Below are positions 16,039 through 25,414 of a DNA stretch of 56,368 nt, piece by piece. The stretch comes from a virus. The stretch's first letter is position 1. Each line of letters opens with the position of its first letter. The notes under the pieces were generated by a model that saw only the letters and a list, made by a program, of their open reading frames with translations, was not told the DNA's origin and made no database searches. The stretch lies in the IMG/VR virus record IMGVR_UViG_3300032323_000661, positions 1 to 56,368 of that record. One strand, 5' to 3'. The position numbers and the translations under genes were made by a program.

Positions 16039-16203
16039 TTATTTCTTCTTAGCCTGGGCCAATGCACCACCACCGCTCGACTTGCGTGCGGGTGTGCGTG
16101 CGGGCTCTTTCGCGCCCATCGAGGAACCGTCCAGCTTCGCGCCCATTGCGATGCGCTTGTGGTAGTTCACATCTTGACCCATTTGCTCTTGATTGCTTGC
16201 CAT
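16039..16203 (-). CDS. 54-aa basic small protein
   Basis: A 54-residue frame beginning MASNQEQMGQDVNYHKRIAM and ending GGGALAQAKKK. It has a clear AGGAG site 9 bases before the ATG and abuts both the portal stop region and the next start. It is basic, Gly/Ala-rich and probably unstructured at the C-terminus. Unknown role in head assembly. Confidence 0.6.
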   Translation of the reverse strand: MASNQEQMGQDVNYHKRIAMGAKLDGSSMGAKEPARTPARKSSGGGALAQAKKK

Positions 16204-16207
16204 GGCT

Positions 16208-18700
16208 TTATACTCCTAAGGCGTTTTGTGCGCTTTGCTGCGCGGTGAGTGCAGTTTCTAGCTGCTCCTTTTGCAGAACCTGCGCGTCTTGCGTAAGCTC
16301 GGCGGATTTGATACGCTCCTCGGTCAGATTGTCCGACGCGTTGAGCGCGATGTCGATCTGCTGCTGCCGGTTCTGATGCAGCGCTTGCTGCGCCAGCTTC
16401 TTCTCGGCCAGCACTGTGTCAGCTTGGTCCTTGAGCTTGCGACGCTCGGTCTCGGCCATCGACGTCTGCAGAATCACCTGATCCGCTCCGTCCATCTGTG
16501 GCTTCGGTGCGAACGTCTGCAGAATCTTCACCATCTGCATGATTGCCGGTTGTACCTGCGTCAACGTCTCTTTCGCGTCGATCGATGTGTGCTGCGACGC
16601 CAACGCGTACAGCTTGTCGATCTCGCCCGTGACCCCCGCGATGTCGTAATCCTTCACCGGACGACCCAGCGACTCCTCGACGTAGCCGTTCATGTGGCCC
16701 ATGTACCACAGCAGCAAGTGCTGCTTGATGTGCTCCAGCGCTTGCGGCAGGAACTGTTGCGCGATAATCGGGTTGGCACCAAGCAGCGGGTTGAGAGCGA
16801 AGTCCAAGTGCGCTTGCAGGTGCGCCAGCTGGTTCTGGTGCGGATACGCGAATGCTGCGCGACCGATCGCCATCGCCGCGTTCTCTTCCGCTGCGTTGAT
16901 CTCCATCGGCTCGGCTGTCGCGGGCATCAGTTCGGTGACGTTCGGCACCTTCATCTGCTTGAGCGCCCGCTGCACCACGGCACGACGGTCGAAGAGGTCG
17001 GGGTACTTGTCCATCATGGCCATGACCGCTTGGGTCTGCGCCATGCGCTGAGTCTCCGAGAAGATGTGCGGGTCCGACACTGGGATCACGTCGGAATTGC
17101 GGTTGAAGTCCTCGCGCTTGATGTCGAGATTCTCCACCATGTCGCCTTTGTGCATCTCGTCGAGATACCAGCGGTCGATGCGCTGCAGGATCTTGAGCAC
17201 TCGCGACTGCGAATCGTGCAAACGGGCGTGAATCGCGGCGAATACCTTCGAGCCCTGCTCGATCAGCGCCTGCGCGGTGCCGACCGGCATGTTGTTGCCC
17301 GCGTCCGCGATCTTCTCTTCGGCGGTCGTGACCACACCCTTGGCGGCGTCGGTGAGGAACCCCACGAGCTTGAACAGCGTCTCGCTCGGTGGGTTGAAGG
17401 GCATCGGCATGGCGATCTTGCGAATGTCGTCCACACCCGGAGCGCCTTCGATCTCGGTGACCTGCGTGACTTCTACGTTCTGGCTCTGCCCGGAGATTTT
17501 CGCTCCTTTGAGCTTGAGCATCGTAGCCGCGTTGTTAATGTGCGCCGTATCCAGTAGAGCACGCAAACCGCCAGTAATAGCAGCAGAAAGACCGCCAATG
17601 AGGTGCGGGAGTCCGATAGCATAAGCGCCTCGCCACGGGATAAATTTGAACTCGACCAGCCAGTCGAGCTTGGACATCGTAGCGTCGCCCTCTTCCCAGT
17701 TGCGGTACAGCCCGACGACTTCGGTGTTTTCCTCGTCGATCATCAGGATGTAGGGGGCGAGCTCGCCCTTGGAGTGCGAGTCGTCTTCGACTTCGAGCAT
17801 GACGTACACGTGATAGACGCGACGCTCGCCGTCGATGTTGTCCACCCAGCTGCGGCCCTCGATCTTGTTGTTCGCCTTCTCGGGTGCGGTTGGGTCCGGC
17901 TCCATTGAGGCACGGGTGATGGAAATGTCGCGGTACAGACCCGAGCCGATGCGCGACTCGAATTCCTGCTGCGTGATATCCTGCTGCTCCGTGGCCCGCT
18001 GTGCGGTGTAGAAGTTCGCAGCGGAGAAAGGCAGAATCACATTGTCGATCGGTACGAACTCGGCGCAGGGGCGCTTCTTGCGGTCATCGTACCAGAGCTT
18101 GAGGTACTGGGAGCCGCCGAGTGGCAGCTGCGTGAGCATCTGCTCCATTTCGTCCCGGAACTCTTCGACCTGATTGGTCAGCTGCCAATTCATGAAGTCG
18201 CGCTTGCGCTCGGCACGCTTCTCCTCTTCCTCGTTCACGTCGCCCACGATGTTCGTGCGCACTGGACCGTCCGGTGGGAACAGTTCTTTAATCGCCCGTG
18301 ATTCGAAGTCGATGCACGCCTCGGCCATGACCGGGTGCACCACCTTGGAGGCCCCTTGGAACGTCGCGCCACCGGGGGCGTCGTTGCCCATACCCGTGCG
18401 CTTGAGGCCCTCTTCGTACTGCTTGTCGCGCTCCTTGCGTGCTTCGCGGTCTTTCTCGATCAGATCGAGGTACTTGAGCGCCATCGACGACAGTTCGAAC
18501 TCGGGCAACTCCTCCGCGAGGTTCGCGTAGAAATCCTGGTCTTCCTTCGGGCCTTTGAACTCGTCCATGCGGACGATTGCCGAACCGTCCGGCTGCTCCT
18601 GAACCTCTGCGAATTCATCATCCAGATCGAGCACGATGCCCTCGATATCCTCGGGGCCTTCGGTTATTTCCATCTGCGGTTGGGGGAATGCGGTTGCCAT
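16208..18700 (-). CDS. Portal protein
   Basis: An 830-aa protein forming the dodecameric DNA gateway at the capsid vertex. Landmarks are the acidic N-terminus, EACIDFESRAIKELFPP, a Glu/Arg-rich helix (EEEEKRAERKRDFMNWQ), LPLGGSQYLKLWYDD, and a long C-terminal coiled region rich in Gln and Ala (about 700-830, barrel-like). Size and order resemble the large portals of P22-type and related podoviruses. It lies two genes after the large terminase, as expected. AAAGGA precedes the ATG. Confidence 0.88.
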   Translation of the reverse strand: MATAFPQPQMEITEGPEDIEGIVLDLDDEFAEVQEQPDGSAIVRMDEFKGPKEDQDFYANLAEELPEFELSSMALKYLDLIEKDREARKERDKQYEEGLKRTGMGNDAPGGATFQGASKVVHPVMAEACIDFESRAIKELFPPDGPVRTNIVGDVNEEEEKRAERKRDFMNWQLTNQVEEFRDEMEQMLTQLPLGGSQYLKLWYDDRKKRPCAEFVPIDNVILPFSAANFYTAQRATEQQDITQQEFESRIGSGLYRDISITRASMEPDPTAPEKANNKIEGRSWVDNIDGERRVYHVYVMLEVEDDSHSKGELAPYILMIDEENTEVVGLYRNWEEGDATMSKLDWLVEFKFIPWRGAYAIGLPHLIGGLSAAITGGLRALLDTAHINNAATMLKLKGAKISGQSQNVEVTQVTEIEGAPGVDDIRKIAMPMPFNPPSETLFKLVGFLTDAAKGVVTTAEEKIADAGNNMPVGTAQALIEQGSKVFAAIHARLHDSQSRVLKILQRIDRWYLDEMHKGDMVENLDIKREDFNRNSDVIPVSDPHIFSETQRMAQTQAVMAMMDKYPDLFDRRAVVQRALKQMKVPNVTELMPATAEPMEINAAEENAAMAIGRAAFAYPHQNQLAHLQAHLDFALNPLLGANPIIAQQFLPQALEHIKQHLLLWYMGHMNGYVEESLGRPVKDYDIAGVTGEIDKLYALASQHTSIDAKETLTQVQPAIMQMVKILQTFAPKPQMDGADQVILQTSMAETERRKLKDQADTVLAEKKLAQQALHQNRQQQIDIALNASDNLTEERIKSAELTQDAQVLQKEQLETALTAQQSAQNALGV

Positions 18701-18724
18701 CGGCGATTATCCTTTTGGTGCTAT

Positions 18725-18753
18725 ATTGTACCACGGCTTAAGGCTCGAAACCA
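18725..18753 (-). promoter_or_regulatory. Weak possible promoter before the portal gene
   Basis: Minus strand extended -10 TGGTACAAT (TACAAT at 18730-18725) with a poor -35 (TGGTTT) 17 bases upstream, in the 37-base gap before the portal gene. Only the -10 is convincing. Confidence 0.35.
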
Positions 18754-21700
18754 TATTCGGCGATATCTTTGGCCGTTTGACGCAGTTCGTCGTATTTCGC
18801 GGGGTCGATGTGTCGCATGTACCGCAACGCACCCCGATTGGTAATGGGCGGGCCTTCGGTGCCGATCAGCTCCATCATCGCACGACCAGCGCCCACGGGC
18901 TCTTCGAACATGATCGACGTCGGGTCTTTGATAGATCCCACCGTGCGCTCGACCTTTTCTGGAGTCATTGTGCGATATGTCCCAAGAATCATCTTGGCGA
19001 CGTCGCTCTCGCTCATACCCTCGCGCAGACCAGCGGCGATCATTCCGGGCATACCAAACGGGGTGGCGGTGGGTGCCACGACCTTCGCCGCCTGCTTGGC
19101 GACCTCCACCGGCTTGAGTAGATCGGCGAAAGACTGCGCGGGCAGTGCGCTCTGCAGCACCTGACCGGTCGCGGACTTGAGCACAGTGCGGCGCGACACA
19201 GGGGTCGAAGCGACCTTCTGGATGGTGTCGGTGACCTTCGCGCTACTCTTGCCCGGATCGATGGACACGGTGCGCTCCTCGACCTTCGGCGCTACCTTCT
19301 CGGCCTTGTTCAGCTCGGCTTGCATCTTGTCCAACTCGCGCTGCACGGGCACCAACTCCCGCCCCGCTGTGTCCTGGCTCGGCTTGAGGCCGAACAACGA
19401 GCGACGAGCGAGGTTCACACCCTCCTTGACACCGGCCTTGACGGAGCCACCGGCCATATAGCCCTCGGGCGGGAACTCCTGAGTCAACCGTGTCAAATCC
19501 TCGTCGTTGAGGCAGCGCGGCACTTCGCGCCCAGCCGCTTTAAGCTTGAGCGCCAAATCGCTGTCGGGGTCCGTCCTGTAGAGGCCCGTGTTGGCAAAGT
19601 CACCAACATCCGACCACTCGCCGGACTTCACGAAGTCCTGCACGAATGGCAAATACTGCTCGTTGGGACGACGGTTCTGCTTGCCTTTGATCTGGACGAT
19701 TTTGTTTGCCGTCGCATCCAAAAGTTCTGGTGCTTCTGCTTTCAGAAATTCAGGCCAACTGTTGAAATATTTATTTCTGTCTGCACTATACTTTGCATAC
19801 AGCTCTGGGAGATTTTGCTTGGCGTACAGCGACTCAAGATTGGGATTGTGAGGCTCGACTTCCACCGTCACATGAGGCTCGCCCTTAGCATCACGTGGCG
19901 AGAAGATACGGGAGCGGCCTTCCATCACGTCCGGGCAGTAGCCACCAACGCAGTGGCCCATCGTTTCGCCCTCGTACTTCAGAGCTTCCTCTAATGGCTT
20001 CCTTGCGCGTTCGTTGCGCAACTGCATTAGAGCCTGCTCTTCATTGGCGAAAACGTTGTAACCTGCCGGACTGACGAGGCGATTGCCTTCGGCATCAAAT
20101 GCGCGAACACCATCTCTCACCTTTTCGAATCGGATACCCGACATATCCACATCAGGGGCTTTCAGCTCAATCCACCGGAAGCCCTCTGGATACTCCTTGT
20201 AAGTCGGCATGCCCTCAGTGGCTTTAATCTGCGCCTCGGCCATCTGCTTGGCCTTCTCCAAGTCGTACTCGTAGGTGCGGCGCACAGCTTGCTCGACGCT
20301 TACCTTGTTAAGCTGCTCGGGACGAATGCGGCCAGTGGCGAGATCCTCTTTGAGCACGTCGATCACGTGGTCGAACCCGAGGTCGTAGACGTCGCCGTGG
20401 TAGGCCGGTGCATCAGGGTCGAGCTTGGCGATCCACGGGTTCTCTTTCGCAATCATCGCATTCGGACCCTGCGAGTCGATCGATGCACGCTCGTAGTCAC
20501 GGCTTATCGCGTAAAATCCCTCATCGCCCACGATCTCGGCCTTTTGCTTCGGCGACATGACGCGCAGCATAGTGGCGGCTTCGTCCTCGTTAAAGCCATT
20601 GGAGGCCATGCGCTCGGCCATCTTAGCGTCGATTTCGGCTACTTTGGCAGAATACGCAGCTTTAGCTTCGTCGAGCTTACCACCCGATTCCACCGCTTGC
20701 TGGATGTCGCCCGCCCGGTGGGTATAAATCGACTCGTCCGCAAGGTTCTCCCATTTCTTGGCCAACTCCGATTCGCCCATACCAGTTTCGGGAAACCCAG
20801 CGCGGCCCCGCGTACGCCGCAAGGTGCCGGTAGGGTATTCCGCAGTGCGGTTCGCCAGATCGGGCAGGTGCGTGATGCCCTCCTCGGCCAGCTTGCGCAC
20901 TGGGTCAGAGGGCGTGGCCATCTGCTTTTGCAGGTAATTGCCGAGGTTACTACCGATCCATTTGTTGATCGCCTCATTCTCAGGCGTGTTTGGCGGCGGT
21001 GTGCCGATCTCGGGGAACAGGTCGGGGAGGTCGTACTGCTTGAGGCTAGATGTGCCACGCTGCACAGCACCTTTGAGCCAGTTGCCGCCCTCGGGCTTGA
21101 CCACGTTGACAGCGGGTTGACCAGCGGCCCGTGCGAAGTCCACACCAGCACGCTTGATAGCACCGGGGACGGAGGTGATCGCACGGGCAGCGGAGCCGGG
21201 TCCAGTGTAGGCCCCGCCACCCAGTATGCCGAGGCCAGAAGCGAAGCGCCCGGTAGGAGAGTCGGAGCCAAAGGGGATGCGCTTGAGGACATCCTCGCTG
21301 GTCGGCAGCACAGTCCTCTCGTCCAAGCCGGGGAGCATGCGGATCAGGGACTCGATGTCACCCGGCATCCCAAGAGTACCCGCGACGAAGCCACGGGCAA
21401 GATCGACTGGGATGTTCTTGGCGGCTTCTCGGTCTTGCTTGTCCTCGCTGCGCTTACCGGCTTTGGGATAGATACCGAAGGCAGCGCCTCCGGGTTCGCC
21501 CTTCTTGGCTCGCCCGCCTTTGTCGAACATGGCCACCGAGCCGCCCTTGGCGTAGCGTTTCGCGTGCTCGCCCACCATGCCGCCGATGGAGTACAGCGGG
21601 GTGCGATCCACAACGTCCGATTCTTTCATCTTCCGTGCGCAGGTGAACAGCGGTTCCTGCTTGCCAGTGCCCGGAGTCGAGTGCCCGTAGGCACGACCAG

Positions 21701-22064
21701 CAAACGGGTCGGCCAGCACCATCTCGGCGTGCGGCTCCAGTCCCGTCTGCCCTGCACGCTTTTGCGCGTAGTAATCGGCCACACGCTTTTGCGGCGTGAC
21801 GAACAAGTCTGGCGCTGCACCACCCTCACCCGCGAAGCCTCGATAAAAGCCCTGCAGCATGCGCTGCTCGGGTGCACGCTCCAGCGCTTGGCGGCGCATT
21901 TCGGCCTCGATCTGCTCGGGCGTGACCGGTGCACGGGGCTGAATGTCGCGTGTGTGCTTCGAGGCGTCCGCTGCATCTGCGGCCTTGTTCAGCGCAGAAC
22001 GGGCTGCGAATTCCTCGCGCAGCGCGGCCAGCGCACCACGGGCGATTTGGGCTTTAGACGGCAT
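18738..22064 (-). CDS. 1108-aa protein between terminase and portal, PcfJ-like segment
   Basis: A multidomain protein of unknown function. About residues 70-150 (QGFYRGFAGEGG, DLFVTPQKRVADYYAQKR, EMVLADPFAGRAYG) hint at an ADP-ribosyltransferase-like domain; this is speculative. Residues 170-200 carry KGGSVAMFDKGG motifs. Around residue 700, MGHCVGGYC with IFSPRDAKGEPHVTVEV and VQIKGKQNRRP matches the recalled PcfJ-like family. The C-terminus ends EYGFEP. It overlaps the large terminase by 11 bases and probably enters the virion. Its size is unusual for this slot. Confidence 0.7.
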   Translation of the reverse strand: MPSKAQIARGALAALREEFAARSALNKAADAADASKHTRDIQPRAPVTPEQIEAEMRRQALERAPEQRMLQGFYRGFAGEGGAAPDLFVTPQKRVADYYAQKRAGQTGLEPHAEMVLADPFAGRAYGHSTPGTGKQEPLFTCARKMKESDVVDRTPLYSIGGMVGEHAKRYAKGGSVAMFDKGGRAKKGEPGGAAFGIYPKAGKRSEDKQDREAAKNIPVDLARGFVAGTLGMPGDIESLIRMLPGLDERTVLPTSEDVLKRIPFGSDSPTGRFASGLGILGGGAYTGPGSAARAITSVPGAIKRAGVDFARAAGQPAVNVVKPEGGNWLKGAVQRGTSSLKQYDLPDLFPEIGTPPPNTPENEAINKWIGSNLGNYLQKQMATPSDPVRKLAEEGITHLPDLANRTAEYPTGTLRRTRGRAGFPETGMGESELAKKWENLADESIYTHRAGDIQQAVESGGKLDEAKAAYSAKVAEIDAKMAERMASNGFNEDEAATMLRVMSPKQKAEIVGDEGFYAISRDYERASIDSQGPNAMIAKENPWIAKLDPDAPAYHGDVYDLGFDHVIDVLKEDLATGRIRPEQLNKVSVEQAVRRTYEYDLEKAKQMAEAQIKATEGMPTYKEYPEGFRWIELKAPDVDMSGIRFEKVRDGVRAFDAEGNRLVSPAGYNVFANEEQALMQLRNERARKPLEEALKYEGETMGHCVGGYCPDVMEGRSRIFSPRDAKGEPHVTVEVEPHNPNLESLYAKQNLPELYAKYSADRNKYFNSWPEFLKAEAPELLDATANKIVQIKGKQNRRPNEQYLPFVQDFVKSGEWSDVGDFANTGLYRTDPDSDLALKLKAAGREVPRCLNDEDLTRLTQEFPPEGYMAGGSVKAGVKEGVNLARRSLFGLKPSQDTAGRELVPVQRELDKMQAELNKAEKVAPKVEERTVSIDPGKSSAKVTDTIQKVASTPVSRRTVLKSATGQVLQSALPAQSFADLLKPVEVAKQAAKVVAPTATPFGMPGMIAAGLREGMSESDVAKMILGTYRTMTPEKVERTVGSIKDPTSIMFEEPVGAGRAMMELIGTEGPPITNRGALRYMRHIDPAKYDELRQTAKDIAEYGFEP

Positions 22065-23487
22065 AAGGGTTCACCTTCTTTTCGCGATACTCCTCGTCCA
22101 CGTACTCGGTATCGGGGGCGATGGGGTCAATATTGAGGAAGCCCATATCGCGCAGCAGTCGCAGCGCTTGGGACATGGTGTCGGTCAGGTCGTCGTGCTC
22201 GGCCTCGGGGAAGGAGCACACCTGCGAGACGAGCGGATCTGCCCAGTCGCGGGGCTGACCCTTGTGGACCATCGACTCGGGGATATAGACGCGCCCGTGG
22301 GCAATGATGTTGGCCACGAGGTGCAAGCGCTGGGTCTTGTCGGCGCGTCCCGGGTTGTAGGCCCGCACCGGGATCTGTGCCCGCTGCAGGTCCTGGATGA
22401 TCGAAATGCCCGAGGCCTTGTCCTCCACGAGCACGAGGTCCACCTTTTTGCCGGGTTCGCCGTAGATCGATTTGTACTCTTCCACAATCTTGGGGCGCAG
22501 GTCCGGATACGCGAGGCGGTCCTCCCAGCAGTCGATCAGCATGACACTCATCGGCGCGTCGTCCGATGGCCGGAACACGCCCCACACCGAGCACGCGGTG
22601 GGGTCGTTCGAGGTCTTGTCCGTGTACGCACAATCGTACGACTGCAGGATATAGATGAACTGCGGGAATGGCCGCTCGGCGTCCCACAGGCGAAACCACG
22701 AGCGTTTCACAATGCCGTAGTCTTCCGGATCGATAATCTCGGCGTACAGTTCCTGCCGCCCGATCCGCGTGCCCTCGTACTGCGACACGATCTCGTCGCG
22801 AAACGTCGGCGCGAGGTTGTTAAAGTTCTCGTGCGTCGTGCCCGTAGTCACGAACGTGCGCTCGTCCGAGTACAGGCGTTTGACCAGTGGCACCGGCTTG
22901 GGCGTGGTCGTGACGCACACCCGGGGGCGCTGCCCGAGGCGCAGGCCGAACATTAGGTTCGACCACATGTCCTCGGCGTTGCGGAACTTGGCCAGCTCGT
23001 CCACCCACGCGAGGTCATGCTGGGGGCCACGGAGCGTCTCCGGGTCATTGTCCGAGTATATGGTGGCTATCGCCCCGTTGGGCCACTCCAAGCGCCTCTT
23101 GGACGGCACAAATGTGGGACGCATGGAGGGGTGCGAGATGGCCAGGATGCCCGACTCGCCCTCGATCATCACATCCCGGGCGTCGCCCGCGTCTTCGGCG
23201 ATCAGTGCGATGCGGCCCGCGAGCTTGTTCTCGACGTGGTAGCGCACGAACTCGGCACCACAGCGGGTCTTTCCCCACCCACGACCGGCGAGAATGAGCC
23301 ACGTGGTCCAAAAGGGCTGATCCACCGGGGGCAGCTGGTTCGGGCGTGCCCACGTGGGCCAGTCGTAAAACAGTTCGAGCGCCTCCCGGTCCGATAACTC
23401 TGCGACGAAATCGTGCAGGTTATGCGGGTCGAGTGGTTCACTCTTCGGCTTTCGCCTTCTGCTGGAGCCGCTGGGCAAGGCGATCAC
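22054..23487 (-). CDS. terL: Terminase large subunit
   Basis: The DNA-packaging motor. The ATPase part has Walker A GRGWGKT and Walker B AWVDE. The nuclease part has acidic residues in SYDCAYTDKTSND, VLVEDKASG and AEHDDLTDTMSQA. No ATG is available near the front; the GTG at 23487, preceded by GAGGGA, gives 477 aa and overlaps the small-terminase gene by 50 bases. A TTG at 23517 would add ten residues. Located directly after the small terminase. Confidence 0.92.
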   Translation of the reverse strand: MIALPSGSSRRRKPKSEPLDPHNLHDFVAELSDREALELFYDWPTWARPNQLPPVDQPFWTTWLILAGRGWGKTRCGAEFVRYHVENKLAGRIALIAEDAGDARDVMIEGESGILAISHPSMRPTFVPSKRRLEWPNGAIATIYSDNDPETLRGPQHDLAWVDELAKFRNAEDMWSNLMFGLRLGQRPRVCVTTTPKPVPLVKRLYSDERTFVTTGTTHENFNNLAPTFRDEIVSQYEGTRIGRQELYAEIIDPEDYGIVKRSWFRLWDAERPFPQFIYILQSYDCAYTDKTSNDPTACSVWGVFRPSDDAPMSVMLIDCWEDRLAYPDLRPKIVEEYKSIYGEPGKKVDLVLVEDKASGISIIQDLQRAQIPVRAYNPGRADKTQRLHLVANIIAHGRVYIPESMVHKGQPRDWADPLVSQVCSFPEAEHDDLTDTMSQALRLLRDMGFLNIDPIAPDTEYVDEEYREKKVNPYAV

Positions 23488-24097
23488 GGAGTCCCTCGAT
23501 ATTGATGTTGGAGTCAAGCTGGCCCGAGACAGCGACGTTCACGTCTTTCGCCCGGAATTTCGCGTCGTACCCCATGAGGGTGAATTGCAGGAGGCCATCG
23601 GAGAACTTCTTCACGGTGTCGGTCCGCACGCCTTGATAGAACACCGGCTCGTCGTGCCCCACCACGGCTCGGCGGTAGGCCTCGGCACGCATGGTATCGA
23701 CCATTTCCTCTTGGATCGAGGTCATGATATTGTCGAACAGCTTGTGTTCCGCACGCCAGTTCATGAGCGTCGCCCGATGCACACCGGCACTGGTGTAGGC
23801 GTGACGCAGCGAGAAGGGCGCAGTGTCTGGACCGTCGCGGAATTCGGCGATGATCTGCAGCATCTTGAACGCCTTTGTCTCCTCGTGCTTTTTGAGCGCC
23901 CCGTTGGCCTTTGCCGTCGGATCGTTGCACACCAACGAATGTGGCAGGAGGCACGAATCACTCGGCGGGAACCGCACCCGGTCACGCACGATAGAGTCCA
24001 GCAGCGTTTGCGCGGAGATCCCGGCGCGTCGCTCGAAGTGCTCCAGCGTTTCGGCACCAATCTGGTCGAATGTGGTAAGGTCGTCGTTGAAAGCCAT
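23438..24097 (-). CDS. terS: Terminase small subunit
   Basis: A 219-aa protein starting MAFNDDLTTFDQIGAE. A central helix-turn-helix-like region (AYTSAGVHRATLMNWRAEH) is followed by a conserved helical part (EEMVDTMRAEAYRRAVVG) and a C-terminal oligomerisation tail. It recognises phage DNA and hands it to the large subunit. The -10 box of a good promoter ends 7 bases before the ATG and there is no Shine-Dalgarno site, so translation may be leaderless. Confidence 0.8.
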   Translation of the reverse strand: MAFNDDLTTFDQIGAETLEHFERRAGISAQTLLDSIVRDRVRFPPSDSCLLPHSLVCNDPTAKANGALKKHEETKAFKMLQIIAEFRDGPDTAPFSLRHAYTSAGVHRATLMNWRAEHKLFDNIMTSIQEEMVDTMRAEAYRRAVVGHDEPVFYQGVRTDTVKKFSDGLLQFTLMGYDAKFRAKDVNVAVSGQLDSNINIEGLRDRLAQRLQQKAKAEE

Positions 24098-24104
24098 GGC
24101 GCGA

Positions 24105-24133
24105 ATTATACCCCACCGGTTTGTGCAACGCAA
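24105..24133 (-). promoter_or_regulatory. Late promoter for terminase genes
   Basis: Minus strand: -35 TTGCGT (24133-24128), 17-base spacer, -10 TATAAT (24110-24105). The expected transcription start is at or within a base or two of the terS ATG (24097), implying a leaderless message. Confidence 0.6.
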
Positions 24134-24303
24134 GATATAGCGCGAAGTCATAACGCGGCGCTCCGTTATAACGCGGGGTCATAACAATCGTGCGCGTACA
24201 CGAGAGGCCTCTGAAGAGACCCGAGTGGAGAAGGAAGGTGCTGGGGCGTCTGAAGACCCTTGCTGGTGCCTTCTCGCTCAATTGAGTACTTCCGTATTCA
24301 TTC

Positions 24304-24345
24304 GTGTTACATCGTTCCACTCTGATGGAACGGCTGATGTAACAC
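24304..24345. repeat. Interrupted palindrome with paired GTTACA/GTTCCA boxes
   Basis: The arms are GTGTTACATC + GTTCCA and TGGAAC + ggct + GATGTAACAC, separated by 6 bases. The right arm (22 bases, 24324-24345) is repeated perfectly and directly at 44141-44162. Confidence 0.85.
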
Positions 24346-24734
24346 ACCAACTGGCTCCGAGGCCCCGTCCCGCTTCGGTTCTGGAGTAGTATATATATTG
24401 TGTTCCATTGTTACATCTCAATGCCCCCCAATATTGTGATTTCGTTGACAGGGCCTCATGGGTGTGCGCATGTGTAACGATGTAACAGCGGGCCTTGTTT
24501 CGAATGGGAGAGTTGTTACATTGCCCGTTCCATCTTGGTGTAACGGTGGAACACGGAGTTAGTGGCGACTAACTGGTCCCAAGGGTCCGATGACCCTGGC
24601 CGCGCTGCGTTGCACAGGCGGTGGCACCGGGTCGCCCTCCCCCAGTAGCTTGAGTCCCGAATCCCACGGGCCACTCGATATTTAACGTCTGCCGAGTAAG
24701 ACTAGTAGTGGCACGATCGCCACCACGGATTGTA

Positions 24735-25193
24735 TTACACCACGCATTCGGCCAGCGCGTCAAGCACTTGGATGGCGGTCGCATTTCGCCGGTCCAGCAC
24801 CTGCCCGAACGTCGCCCAGTCTTTCGCGGTCCACGCACCCTCGTGCTGCGCCAGTTCGGCGGCGTCGAACACGTAGACCTTTTGCTCGCTCTCGACGGCT
24901 ACGACCGCCCAGCAAGTCCCACCGTGTTGCCGGTGCCGCAGTGCCCAGTAGCGCTGGCCGGCGGTCCAGTGTGGAAGCTTCACGGTAGTGGCGGCCCGTG
25001 CCGGGAACGCGTCCAGCACCTTCAGCTCGATCCACCCCCGCAGCTGGGCGAACCCGCCAGCGTCGCCGTACTTGGCCGCGACGTACAGATCCGGCGTGTC
25101 TTTCTTGACTCGGTTCTCCACGCGTTCGAGGAAGGCGACGTGCCCGATTTTGCGCTGCATCCAGTCGTAGAGCTTTTGCTCGGGTAGTCTCAC
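24735..25193 (-). CDS. PD-(D/E)XK nuclease-like protein
   Basis: A 152-aa protein with the arrangement DTPDLYVAAKYG then WIELKV, the PD-x(n)-E-x-K core of restriction and resolvase-type nucleases, plus a following GQRYWALRHRQHGG helix as in VRR-NUC and phage resolvase-like proteins. It could act in recombination, host DNA degradation or trimming of replication intermediates. The GTG start at 25193 overlaps the previous stop (GTGA), with GAGGG upstream. It is the last gene of the replication module. Confidence 0.65.
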   Translation of the reverse strand: MRLPEQKLYDWMQRKIGHVAFLERVENRVKKDTPDLYVAAKYGDAGGFAQLRGWIELKVLDAFPARAATTVKLPHWTAGQRYWALRHRQHGGTCWAVVAVESEQKVYVFDAAELAQHEGAWTAKDWATFGQVLDRRNATAIQVLDALAECVV

Positions 25194-25414
25194 GCTTCCC
25201 TCGCTTTCAGCATGGCATCGGCCTGCATATGTGCGACCTTTGCAACCTCTTCCTCTTGCAGATACGCTGCGTTTGGGCGTGAAAGCTGCCCCTGCATCGC
25301 CTTGGCTGCAAAGTAGTCGCGCAGGGTCATGCCTTCACACGGCAAGTACAAGTCTTGCTCTGCGTCCCAACGCGATCCGGGGAACGCTGGCCCACCCGTG
25401 TTTGTACTGTTCAC
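25190..25414 (-). CDS. Small conserved phage protein (GMTLRDYFAAKAMQG family)
   Basis: A 74-aa protein containing GGPAFP and GMTLRDYFAAKAMQGQL, a pairing widespread in short phage proteins of unknown function. The GTG start overlaps the preceding stop (GTGA), with AAGGAG upstream. Confidence 0.7.
   Translation of the reverse strand: MNSTNTGGPAFPGSRWDAEQDLYLPCEGMTLRDYFAAKAMQGQLSRPNAAYLQEEEVAKVAHMQADAMLKAREA

Larger units (their letters stand above)
24098..24734. promoter_or_regulatory. Module-border region A: inverted-repeat partner of 44122-44363
   Basis: A 637-base gap with no credible gene. It holds the terS promoter (24105-24133), a palindrome AGAGGCCTCT (24203-24212) and, from 24304 to 24554, a dense array of GTTACA/TGTAAC and GTTCCA/TGGAAC boxes. 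It includes a long interrupted palindrome (24304-24345), a 27-mer (24350-24376) and a 43-mer (24468-24510), which reappear inverted at 44301-44327 and 44166-44209. An AT-rich patch (AGTAGTATATATATTG) lies near 24385-24400. A replication origin, a regulator-binding region or both are possible; nothing recognisable was seen at 24555-24734. Confidence 0.75.

Noticed and set aside
16271-17557. 428-aa plus-strand open frame opposite the portal gene
   Set aside because: Leu/Arg/His-rich antisense shadow of the portal coding sequence; no ribosome site and wrong strand for the whole genome.
20289-22136. 615-aa plus-strand open frame opposite the 1108-aa gene
   Set aside because: Antisense shadow created by codon bias; no recognisable motifs and no promoter.
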